Assembly (NCBI GenBank): GCA_031555675.1
Contig: JAVBUB010000100.1
Span: forward strand, 1 to 10,817
Direction: 5' to 3'
Origin: JAISJU01 sp031555675
GTDB taxonomy: Bacteria; Bacteroidota; Bacteroidia; Bacteroidales; Paludibacteraceae
DNA length: 10,817 bases
A program made the position numbers and the translations under genes. Shown here piece after piece: positions 1-6,246 of this stretch (position 1 is its first letter; each line of letters begins with the position of its first letter). The notes under the pieces were generated by a model. It was not told the DNA's origin, did no database searches, and was given only the letters and a program-made list of their open reading frames with translations.

Positions 1-765
1 AAAAACTGTATTGTTGGTAAAACCATTTCGTTTCAAGACTTGGAAGAGCAGGGGTATAAAGCGTTTTTTGTATCCAGTGGAGCTGGTTTGCCCCGTATTA
101 TGAATATCAAAGGCGAAAATCTGGTAGGTGTAATGTCGAGCAACGACTATTTGACCCGCATTAACCTCATGAAAGCAGGTAATCCGGATGCCGATACCCC
201 TGTTGCCAGAGGTAAAAAAGTAGCGGTTATCGGGGGAGGAAATACAGCGATGGACTCAGTGCGTACAGCATTGCGCTTGGGTGCCGAAAAAGCCATGATT
301 GTATATCGTCGTTCCGAAGAAGAAATGCCCGCCCGTGTAGAAGAAATAAAACATGCCAAAGAAGAAGGAGTACAATTCTTAACCTTGCATAATCCCATCG
401 AATATATTGGCGACGAAAAAGGCCGTGTAAAACAAATGCTACTCCAGAAGATGGAATTGGGCGAGCCCGATGCCAGTGGACGCCGTAGTCCTGTGGAGAT
501 ACCCGGAGCAACCGAATTGATCGATGTAGATGTGGTAATTGTGAGTGTAGGTGTTTCGCCCAATCCTTTAATTCCACAATCTGTAGAAGGTTTGGATGTG
601 TCTAAGTGGGGTACTATTATCGTGAATGAAGATAATATGCAATCATCTATACCTAATCTGTTTGCTGGCGGAGATATTGTTCGCGGTGGAGCTACTGTTA
701 TTTTGGCCATGGGTGACGGACGAAAAGCGGCTAAGGGGATGGATGGGTATCTTAAGCAAAAATAA
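1..765 (+). CDS. C-terminal part of a GltD/NfnB-type NADPH-dependent flavin oxidoreductase (glutamate synthase small-subunit family), 5' truncated
   Basis: The reading frame is open at the window's left edge, so 254 residues of a longer protein are visible. It carries the second Rossmann nucleotide-binding motif GGGNTAMD (visible residues 78-85), the NADPH-contacting YRRSEEEMPAR (102-112), and the FAD-binding end NLFAGGDIVRGGATVILAMG (219-238). This layout is typical of glutamate synthase small subunits and of NfnB, the large subunit of NADH-dependent ferredoxin:NADP oxidoreductase. In many Bacteroidota this domain is fused behind a dihydroorotate-dehydrogenase-B-like NAD-binding domain, annotated as 'bifunctional DHOD B NAD binding subunit/NADPH-dependent glutamate synthase'. 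The opening residues (VGKTISFQDLEEQGYKAFFV) resemble that fused family, but this is from memory. The protein would be cytoplasmic. The family call is secure; whether it makes glutamate or bifurcates electrons cannot be decided from this part. It stops 25 bp before a palindromic terminator. Confidence 0.88.
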   Translation, partial: KNCIVGKTISFQDLEEQGYKAFFVSSGAGLPRIMNIKGENLVGVMSSNDYLTRINLMKAGNPDADTPVARGKKVAVIGGGNTAMDSVRTALRLGAEKAMIVYRRSEEEMPARVEEIKHAKEEGVQFLTLHNPIEYIGDEKGRVKQMLLQKMELGEPDASGRRSPVEIPGATELIDVDVVIVSVGVSPNPLIPQSVEGLDVSKWGTIIVNEDNMQSSIPNLFAGGDIVRGGATVILAMGDGRKAAKGMDGYLKQK

Positions 766-789
766 AAATATGATATTATCCTTTTATTA

Positions 790-827
790 CAACAAAAAAG
801 TACTTTAATTAAGTACTTTTTTTGTTG
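790..827. terminator. Bidirectional intrinsic terminator between convergent genes
   Basis: The stem pairs 794-805 with 811-822 (AAAAAAGTACTT against its complement) around a 5-nt loop, TAATT. Past a single bulged T the pairing continues (790-793 with 824-827). Because the arms are A-run and T-run, the hairpin is followed by U-rich RNA when read in either direction. It sits between the plus-strand oxidoreductase stop (765) and the minus-strand membrane-protein stop (809). The last codons of the membrane protein form part of the stem. Confidence 0.75.
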
Positions 828-1351
828 TTTCTATTCTTTATAAATAAAATTAATTTTCCAATAATAAAAGAATTTATAAATCCAATAAAGACTCCTCCTA
901 ATAAACCGCTTACAGAACCAATCAGTAAAGCTGTTTGAAGTGTCCACCAATGAACAACTTTATTGAATATCCAAATTAGTGATATGCCGAAAATTAAACC
1001 CATAGCTGATGTTGTGGAAATCAAAAAGACCTTAAAACCCTTCTCGATAGACCGTTGATGATATCCAACAAGTATCGAAACGGATAATATTCCGGCCGCC
1101 AGTAGCCCTAAAATGAGCAAGCCGATAAATACAATTGTTAATACTCCTACAATTATAAATACGATAGTAGCTATAAATATAAAAAATAAAAGAGGTGAAT
1201 AGCTATCTTCATCAGGGTCATGAAAATTAGCTCCGCTATTCGAAGTAGCTGATAGAGTTGTATCGGCGGGAGTGGTTATGATCAAATCCTCTTGGGCATA
1301 AGAGAATAATGGAATAACAGATAGTAAAAATATAAGTATGTATGATTTCAT
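809..1351 (-). CDS. Small membrane protein of unknown function with signal peptide
   Basis: A 180-residue protein that I do not recognise. It opens with a clear signal peptide, MKSYILIFLLSVIPLFSYAQ, with probable cleavage after residue 20. A short polar, Ser/Thr/Asp-rich linker (about 21-51) follows. Then come about four hydrophobic segments (about 53-77, 78-96, 107-128 and 139-171) and a basic tail, KNRNNKKST. The frame is open further upstream, but the ATG at 1351 is preferred because it gives the signal peptide directly and overlaps the truA stop as ATGA. That overlap suggests translational coupling to truA, so the protein is probably made from the truA message. The function is unknown; a small inner-membrane protein with its polar N-terminal part outside the cytoplasm is the most that can be inferred. 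Its 3' end lies inside the terminator stem. Confidence 0.72.
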   Translation of the reverse strand: MKSYILIFLLSVIPLFSYAQEDLIITTPADTTLSATSNSGANFHDPDEDSYSPLLFFIFIATIVFIIVGVLTIVFIGLLILGLLAAGILSVSILVGYHQRSIEKGFKVFLISTTSAMGLIFGISLIWIFNKVVHWWTLQTALLIGSVSGLLGGVFIGFINSFIIGKLILFIKNRNNKKST

Positions 1352-2100
1352 TTTACTAAAAATATCCTTTCCGGATACTCCACATTTACCAAAAACAGAG
1401 CATGTCCAGGTACAGAAGTCCCTGCCGAGCATCGGTCTTTTTGTTCTATAATTTCACAAAACTGCTCAATGGTTATGTTCCCTTTTCCAACTTCCAGTAA
1501 AGTTCCTACAATGGCGCGCACCATATTTCGTAAAAAACGGTCGGCTTGAATAGTAAAAACAAGCATATCGTCCCGTTTCTTCCATTCCGCTTTCATGATT
1601 TTGCAATTGTTGGTTTTAACGTCTGTGTGCAATTTACTGAAACTTGTGAAGTCTGTGTAATTAAATAGTATTTGAGCTGCTTTATTCATCAAATCGACAT
1701 CAAGGCTTCTTGTACATTGGTAGGCCAGTTGGGTAAGGAATGGATTTTTACATTGCGTAATCCGGTATTCGTATGTTCTGGAAATAGCGTCGAAACGCGC
1801 GTGAGCATTGGGTGTAACCGGTACTATTTTTTGAATGGCAATATCTTTGGGAAGAAAGTTATTTAGCTTTCCGGTTAACGAAGTGGGGTCTTCAATCGGT
1901 TTTTCCACATCAAAATGAGCAACCATCGAAGCCGCATGCACTCCGGTGTCGGTTCTTCCAGCGCCTGTTATCGCAATATTTTCGCCTAATACCGCGCTAA
2001 AACATTTTTCCAATACTTCCTGCACGGAAATCCCATTGGGTTGAACCTGCCAACCATGGTAATTGGTGCCGTTGTATGATAGATAGATGAAGTAACGCAT
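1348..2100 (-). CDS. truA: tRNA pseudouridine(38-40) synthase TruA
   Basis: A 250-residue protein of normal TruA length. TruA isomerises uridines 38, 39 and 40 in the tRNA anticodon stem to pseudouridine, in the cytoplasm. The N-terminal MRYFIYLSYNGTNYHGWQVQ is the usual TruA opening. The catalytic aspartate is Asp51 in GAGRTDTGVHA (46-56). Further family blocks are ARFDAISRTYEY, which contains the conserved Arg-Thr-Tyr, and RFLRNMVRAIVGTLLEVGKG near the C terminus. The ATG at 2100 is chosen over a TTG at 2112 because it starts the conserved block and the TTG lies inside an inverted-repeat arm. No Shine-Dalgarno sequence is visible. A 22-bp-arm stem-loop ends 3 nt before this start. The stop overlaps the start of the following membrane-protein gene. 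Confidence 0.95.
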   Translation of the reverse strand: MRYFIYLSYNGTNYHGWQVQPNGISVQEVLEKCFSAVLGENIAITGAGRTDTGVHAASMVAHFDVEKPIEDPTSLTGKLNNFLPKDIAIQKIVPVTPNAHARFDAISRTYEYRITQCKNPFLTQLAYQCTRSLDVDLMNKAAQILFNYTDFTSFSKLHTDVKTNNCKIMKAEWKKRDDMLVFTIQADRFLRNMVRAIVGTLLEVGKGNITIEQFCEIIEQKDRCSAGTSVPGHALFLVNVEYPERIFLVK

Positions 2101-2103
2101 AGT

Positions 2104-2182
2104 AAGATTCAAAATTTAAGATTCAAAATTCAAGATTCTGTCATCAAAACCTTTGAGCATTGAATCTTAAATTTTGAATCTT
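2104..2182. repeat. 22-bp perfect inverted repeat immediately upstream of truA
   Basis: Arms 2104-2125 and 2161-2182 are exact reverse complements, with a 35-bp spacer. The truA-side arm belongs to a short direct repeat: AAGATTCAAAATT occurs at 2104-2116 and 2118-2130, with a partial AAGATTC at 2132-2138. The element fills most of the 90 bp between the glycosyltransferase stop (2191) and the truA ATG (2100). In RNA it could form a long A/U-rich stem-loop ending 3 nt before the truA start codon. It resembles AT-rich intergenic repeats common in Bacteroidota. A terminator role for the glycosyltransferase transcript is possible, but no clean U-tract follows. Confidence 0.8.
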
Positions 2183-2190
2183 GAATTATT

Positions 2191-3363
2191 TTATTCCCAT
2201 TTTATAGCATTATGCCTTCTTTTCTTTTTACCGAAAAGCATAATGTTGAGGTTCACAAGCGGTAACAAAATGTCAAAAAGTAAAACAGAAAGTACGAAAC
2301 GCTGTTCATTCATTCTTTTTGCCGTTAAGTTGACAATTAATAATTGTACGATAAAACGTAATAAAAATACACTTCCGGCAGCAATAGAAAGCCACATGTT
2401 ATTAAAAATAAGTGCTGTAATAAATGAAGCGTAAAATAAAAAACGACTGAAAACCTCTGTGCCGATTAATGTTTTTATTCCGCTTTTATAATAAGGAGAA
2501 GTGGTAAGATGCCTGAATTTTTGTATATACCACGATTTGAATGTTTTTTTCGGAACAGAATAAGTAACACTATCGGGAGAAACCTCTACGCGAGTATTTT
2601 GTTTTGTGGCTACTTCACTGATAAATAAATCATCATCTCCCGATTGCAGTTTCAAATGTGACGCAAATCCTTTATTCTTAAAGAATAAGCTTTTACGGTA
2701 CGCCAGGTTTCGTCCCACTCCCATATAAGGTTTTCCGGCCAGCGCGAATCCCATATATTGCAACGCAATGTGGAATGTATCATAAGAAATAAGTTTACCC
2801 ACAAATCCTTTTCTTTTGAAATAAGCCCCATAAGACAAAACAATATCCGTTTGATCATCAAAATTGCGTACGATATTGGAAATCCAGTTTTTGCCGGCCG
2901 GCTCGCAGTCGGCATCGGTTAGTATAAGAAATTCATGTTTCGCTGCTTTAATCCCAACCGTCAACGCCATTTTTTTTGTACTGATAAACTTGGCTTCGCT
3001 TGGTAAATAAGTATGGTATAAATGAGGATATTTGCTGCAAAAGTTAGACAAAACCTCTTCGCTTTCATCGCTCGAACCATCATTTACAACAACAACTTCG
3101 TAGTTAGGATAGTCTTGACTCAATATATTGGGCAAGAACCGTAATAAATTTTCTGATTCGTTTTTGGCACAAATAACAACCGAAACAGATGGTTGCTCTG
3201 TAGAAAATTTGACCTTCCCTTTTTTGATCTTTCTGTTATAATATAATACCCGTGCATAAAAAAACAGATAAAAAAACAGCTGAATAACAAAAGCAACCAA
3301 CAAAATGCCGAATATAACAATATGGTAAAGGTCTAATTGTAAAGTTTGTAAAATATTTTCCAA
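2191..3363 (-). CDS. Membrane-anchored family 2 glycosyltransferase
   Basis: A 390-residue GT2-family (GT-A fold) enzyme that transfers a sugar from a nucleotide-sugar donor on the cytoplasmic face of the inner membrane; donor and acceptor are not evident. Order: an N-terminal membrane segment (about 14-37); the GT2 opening PSVSVVICAKNESENLL with VVVNDGSSDE (91-100); the metal-binding Asp motif TDAD (149-152); the acceptor-side acidic motif SGDDD (241-245); a QKFRH box (281-285) in the place of QxxRW; then two to three C-terminal membrane segments (about 305-345 and 354-376) and a basic tail. This is the layout of processive or polyprenyl-linked GT2 enzymes. The start is TTG at 3363: an in-frame stop lies just upstream (3370-3372), and the first internal Met falls inside the catalytic domain. 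It lies 110 bp downstream of lysA and may share its transcript or have its own promoter, which I could not identify. Confidence 0.85.
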   Translation of the reverse strand: MENILQTLQLDLYHIVIFGILLVAFVIQLFFYLFFYARVLYYNRKIKKGKVKFSTEQPSVSVVICAKNESENLLRFLPNILSQDYPNYEVVVVNDGSSDESEEVLSNFCSKYPHLYHTYLPSEAKFISTKKMALTVGIKAAKHEFLILTDADCEPAGKNWISNIVRNFDDQTDIVLSYGAYFKRKGFVGKLISYDTFHIALQYMGFALAGKPYMGVGRNLAYRKSLFFKNKGFASHLKLQSGDDDLFISEVATKQNTRVEVSPDSVTYSVPKKTFKSWYIQKFRHLTTSPYYKSGIKTLIGTEVFSRFLFYASFITALIFNNMWLSIAAGSVFLLRFIVQLLIVNLTAKRMNEQRFVLSVLLFDILLPLVNLNIMLFGKKKRRHNAIKWE

Positions 3364-3395
3364 GACAATTCAGAATTAAAAATTTAGAATGAAGA

Positions 3396-3419
3396 AATTG
3401 ATGGAGTCAGACATCAATT
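3396..3419 (-). terminator. Weak candidate terminator hairpin after lysA
   Basis: AATTGATG (3396-3403) and CATCAATT (3412-3419) form an 8-bp stem with an 8-nt loop. On the minus-strand transcript a U-rich stretch follows. The stem is short and AT-rich, so it would terminate weakly at best. Its position 54 bp after the lysA stop suits partial separation of lysA from the downstream glycosyltransferase. Confidence 0.3.
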
Positions 3420-3440
3420 CTTATTAGTTTGATTTGTGAA

Positions 3441-3468
3441 AATCCGTTTAATCCGTGTTTTCCGTGTG
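3441..3468. repeat. Three degenerate tandem units of an AATCCGTGT-type repeat
   Basis: AATCCGTTT (3441-3449), AATCCGTGTT (3450-3459) and TTCCGTGTG (3460-3468) lie head to tail, 5 bp past the lysA stop. They look like the short AATCCGTGT intergenic repeats seen in Bacteroidota genomes. No function is evident. Confidence 0.5.
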
Positions 3469-3473
3469 CTACA

Positions 3474-4631
3474 TTACAGCTCATTAGAAAAGTAAGCCTT
3501 AGGCAGTTCGCGTAAATTATATCGCGATGCCATTACTTCTCCATATGCTCCGGCACTTCTAATAGCCAACAGGTCGCCTCTTTTCGACTTGTTCAATTGC
3601 CGGTCTTTGGCAAAGACATCAGACGATTCGCAAATAGGGCCTACAATGTCGTAAACTTCATATTCTTCGTCGGAACTGAGGTTCTCAATCCGGTGATAAG
3701 AATCGTACATAGCCGGACGAATAAGATCAGAAAAACCAGCATCCACAATGGCGAACTTTTTTGCGATACCTTCTTTAATATAGGTAATACGGGTAATAAG
3801 ATTGCCGCATTGCGCCACAACCGAACGTCCCGGTTCGCAATGAAGCGTTTGCCCTTCACGCAATTTCAAGTGTTTATTGAATACCCGGAAGTAAGCTTCA
3901 AAATCGGGAATGGCCATGTGATTCGGATGTTCATAATTAACCCCGAAACCACCTCCAATGTTTATGTTCTTAACGGTTATACCTAATTTCTTTTCCAAAT
4001 CATCTTGCAGTTCGTTTACACGTACACAAAGATCTTCGAATGCAGATAAGTCGGTAATTTGTGATCCGATATGAAAATGCAATCCGATGAGTTCTATTTG
4101 CGGAAGAAATTTAATATGTTCAATTACTTCGGGCAGCATTTCGAGGTTGATCCCGAATTTATTTTCATTTAATCCCGTAGTAATTTTGGCATGCGTATGG
4201 GCATCTACATTTGGATTAACGCGGATAGCTACTTTAGTTTTCTTGGATTTGGCTTCGGCCAATTGATTAATAGCGTTGAGTTCCGGAATAGATTCTACAT
4301 TGAAACAAAAAATATCCTGTTCCAATGCGTAATTAATCTCTTTATCGGTTTTTCCAACACCGGCAAAAACAATTTTGTTGCTGGGAAAACCAGATTCGAT
4401 GCAAGCTTTTACTTCGTTACCGCTTACGCAATCCGCGCCTAGCCCGTTGGCACAAATAAACTTAAGTATGGTTGGATTCGCATTGGCTTTTACGGCATAA
4501 TGTACTTCATATCCGTATTTGTCCGATTCTGTTTTAACTGTAGATAATGTTTTGGATAATAAATCCATATCATAGTAGTAAAACGGTGTTTCGAGCGTTT
4601 TGAATGTACCGACTGGAAATTGTCCTTTCAT
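3474..4631 (-). CDS. lysA: Diaminopimelate decarboxylase
   Basis: A 385-residue PLP enzyme of alanine-racemase fold type III. It decarboxylates meso-diaminopimelate to L-lysine, the last step of lysine synthesis, in the cytoplasm. The PLP-binding lysine is Lys48 in HYAVKANAN (44-52). Other signatures are HFHIGSQ (185-191), the phosphate-binding GGGFG (226-230), CEPGRS (265-270), the active-site cysteine in CESSD (334-338), and GAYGEVMASRYN (361-372), which includes the conserved active-site tyrosine. All key residues are present and the length is normal for the shorter Bacteroidota forms. The start is ATG at 4631; there is no obvious Shine-Dalgarno sequence. It lies downstream of lysC with 110 bp between, mostly filled by a large inverted repeat. 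I see no promoter in that gap, so it is probably read from the lysC promoter through the stem-loop. Confidence 0.96.
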   Translation of the reverse strand: MKGQFPVGTFKTLETPFYYYDMDLLSKTLSTVKTESDKYGYEVHYAVKANANPTILKFICANGLGADCVSGNEVKACIESGFPSNKIVFAGVGKTDKEINYALEQDIFCFNVESIPELNAINQLAEAKSKKTKVAIRVNPNVDAHTHAKITTGLNENKFGINLEMLPEVIEHIKFLPQIELIGLHFHIGSQITDLSAFEDLCVRVNELQDDLEKKLGITVKNINIGGGFGVNYEHPNHMAIPDFEAYFRVFNKHLKLREGQTLHCEPGRSVVAQCGNLITRITYIKEGIAKKFAIVDAGFSDLIRPAMYDSYHRIENLSSDEEYEVYDIVGPICESSDVFAKDRQLNKSKRGDLLAIRSAGAYGEVMASRYNLRELPKAYFSNEL

Positions 4632-4646
4632 ATATTGTGGAATTTT

Positions 4647-4737
4647 AGCCCCCTAAATCCCCCTCAAGGGAACTTAAAGACGGTTGTCATCTTAGAAGCT
4701 GCATTAAAAAATCCCCTTGAGGGGGATTTAGGGGGCT
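4647..4737. repeat. Large GC-rich inverted repeat (24-bp arms) between lysC and lysA
   Basis: Arms 4647-4670 (AGCCCCCTAAATCCCCCTCA and 4 more bases) and 4714-4737 are perfect reverse complements around a 43-bp spacer. It is much more GC-rich than its surroundings. It begins 4 bp past the lysC stop and ends 15 bp before the lysA ATG. The sequence type (CCCCCTAAATCCCCCT) is one I associate with dispersed REP-like palindromes in Bacteroidota genomes. In RNA it would be a very stable hairpin. The sequence after it on the minus strand (CTAAAATTCC) is only weakly U-rich, so it could attenuate or stabilise mRNA ends rather than fully terminate. Confidence 0.88.
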
Positions 4738-4741
4738 TTTA

Positions 4742-6055
4742 TTATTTAAAAAGATTGTCACTCAAAGCATTAAGTGCTTTTTTCTTATCTTCCGATTTAA
4801 TGAGGAAAGAAATATTATAGTTGCTGCCACCATAAGAAACCATACGTAATGGAATATCTTTTAACGCACTAACAACTTGTGCCTGGAATCCTACATTTTC
4901 ATAATTCATGTCGCCTACTACACAAATAATAACCATGTTTTCTTCAACAGTAACAGTTCCTAACTTTTTCAGTTCTTCTACAACTTCGGTCAGGTTTTTT
5001 GTGTTGTCGATGGTTAAAGATACACCAACTTCAGAAGTGGTAATCATATCAACCGGAGTTTTTGCTTTCTCGAATACTTCGAATACTTTTTTCAGGAAAC
5101 CGTATGCTAATAACATTCTGCCCGATTTGATCTTAATGGCTGTAATGTTATCTTTTGCTGCAACAGCTTTTACTGCTCCCGGTTCTATTTTGTTGGAAAT
5201 CATGGTGCCATACGCTTGTGGTTCCATGGTATTGAGCAAGCGCACGGGAATATTGGCCAATTTGGCAGGCAATACACAAGTTGGATGCAGGATTTTAGCG
5301 CCAAAGTATGCTAACTCGGCAGCTTCTTCGAAATGCAGGTTAGCAATAGGACGGGTATTTTCCACAAAACGAGGATCGTTGTTGTGCATACCATCAATGT
5401 CTGTCCATATTTGAATTTCCTGTGCGTTAATAGCCGCACCGATCAGCGAAGCGGAATAATCGCTACCACCACGTTGCAGGTTATCTATTTCGCCATAAGC
5501 ATTTTTGCAAATATAACCCTGTGTAATATACAGGTCGGCTGACGGAAATTCTTTTAAGATTTTACCCAGGTTTTCCTGAATAAAAACCGTATCAGGTTCG
5601 CCGTTCTTATCTGTTTTCATGTAATCAAGTGCAGGCAATAACACTGATTTTACGCCGGTTTCGTTCAGATACAGGTTAACCATATTGGTAGAAAGCAATT
5701 CGCCTTGTGCCAAAATAGCTTTTTCTTCAACGGAAGTAAATAATTTTGTGGTAAGAGAGCGGATAAAATCAAACCTATCTTTAATGATTTCCGTTGCTTT
5801 CTTTTTATAATCGTTTGTTGAATACAGTTCTTCTACTACGGCGTAATATTTATTTTCCAACGCGTTAATGGTTTCGCTGGCGCCGACTAAATTCTTTTTG
5901 TATAAATAATCAGAAATTTCAACCAATGTGTTTGTTGTTCCCGACATAGCAGATAATACAACTATTTTTTGCGAGCCGTCGCAAATCAACTGGGTTACTT
6001 CTTTCATGCGTTGTGCAGAACCTACGGATGTCCCACCAAACTTTAATACTTTCAT
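4742..6055 (-). CDS. lysC: Monofunctional aspartate kinase (lysine-sensitive type likely)
   Basis: A 437-residue aspartokinase that phosphorylates L-aspartate with ATP to aspartyl-4-phosphate, the first committed step to lysine, threonine and methionine, in the cytoplasm. The catalytic domain opens with KFGGTSVG (5-12) and contains LQRGGSDYSASLIGAA (193-208) and IWTDIDGMHNNDPRFV (216-231). Two C-terminal ACT regulatory domains follow: about 311-365 (MLLAYGFLKKVFEVFEKAKT, then VDMITTSEVGVSLTID) and about 373-437 (containing MVSYGGSNYNISFLIK). The ACT1 block closely follows that of E. coli LysC, which suggests feedback inhibition by lysine, though the residues have not been tested here. No homoserine dehydrogenase domain is attached. 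The ATG at 6055 directly precedes the conserved opening. A Bacteroidota-type -7 box lies about 40 bp upstream. lysA follows downstream. Confidence 0.96.
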   Translation of the reverse strand: MKVLKFGGTSVGSAQRMKEVTQLICDGSQKIVVLSAMSGTTNTLVEISDYLYKKNLVGASETINALENKYYAVVEELYSTNDYKKKATEIIKDRFDFIRSLTTKLFTSVEEKAILAQGELLSTNMVNLYLNETGVKSVLLPALDYMKTDKNGEPDTVFIQENLGKILKEFPSADLYITQGYICKNAYGEIDNLQRGGSDYSASLIGAAINAQEIQIWTDIDGMHNNDPRFVENTRPIANLHFEEAAELAYFGAKILHPTCVLPAKLANIPVRLLNTMEPQAYGTMISNKIEPGAVKAVAAKDNITAIKIKSGRMLLAYGFLKKVFEVFEKAKTPVDMITTSEVGVSLTIDNTKNLTEVVEELKKLGTVTVEENMVIICVVGDMNYENVGFQAQVVSALKDIPLRMVSYGGSNYNISFLIKSEDKKKALNALSDNLFK

Positions 6056-6091
6056 TTTTATTGATATTAAATTATATTACATAATAGCATG

Positions 6092-6125
6092 CAAAGTTAC
6101 GACTTTTTATATTATTAACTCACAA
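6092..6125 (-). promoter_or_regulatory. Predicted Bacteroidota-type promoter of lysC
   Basis: On the minus strand TAACTTTG (plus 6092-6099) matches the Bacteroidota -7 consensus TAnnTTTG exactly. A TTG (plus 6123-6125) lies 23 bp further upstream as a possible -33 element, slightly beyond the usual spacing of about 19-21 bp. Transcription would start near 6085, giving a leader of about 30 nt before the lysC ATG. That is too short for a riboswitch. Confidence 0.5.
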
Positions 6126-6226
6126 GTTTTGAAGAGTTTTTTTGTAAAAATGAAAAGGTATTTTGAAGAATGACGAGATATGATTTTTCTTGCTTGAAAT
6201 CAATTGCTTATGTAAATTATAAGTTA

Positions 6227-6243
6227 AAAGCCAGTAAGGCTTT
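6227..6243 (-). terminator. Small hairpin, possible weak terminator of the flippase operon
   Basis: AAAGCC (6227-6232) and GGCTTT (6238-6243) form a 6-bp stem with a 5-nt loop. On the minus strand the stem ends in CTTTT followed by AACTT. It could end transcripts coming from the flippase operon before the lysC promoter. The stem is short and the U-run is minimal. Confidence 0.3.
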
Positions 6244-6246
6244 ACT

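Noticed and set aside
147..710. Long antisense frame opposite the GltD/NfnB-like gene
   Set aside because: It is a codon-bias shadow of a clearly conserved gene and resembles no known protein.
626..808. Plus-strand 60-codon frame overlapping the end of the GltD/NfnB-like gene
   Set aside because: It overlaps conserved coding sequence and the start of the terminator and shows no family features beyond chance hydrophobicity.
1352..1432. Longer start for the small membrane protein reaching into truA
   Set aside because: The extra 27 residues only read the truA coding end in another frame, and the ATG at 1351 gives an immediate signal peptide and the ATGA overlap.
2101..2112. TTG start of truA at 2112
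   Set aside because: It adds four residues from the inverted-repeat arm; the ATG at 2100 begins the conserved TruA opening.
4671..4713. Overlapping mini-ORFs in the loop of the lysC-lysA hairpin (MQLLR and MTTVFKFP) as a leader peptide attenuator
   Set aside because: Only one lysine codon is present, there is no run of regulatory codons, and such short frames are expected by chance.
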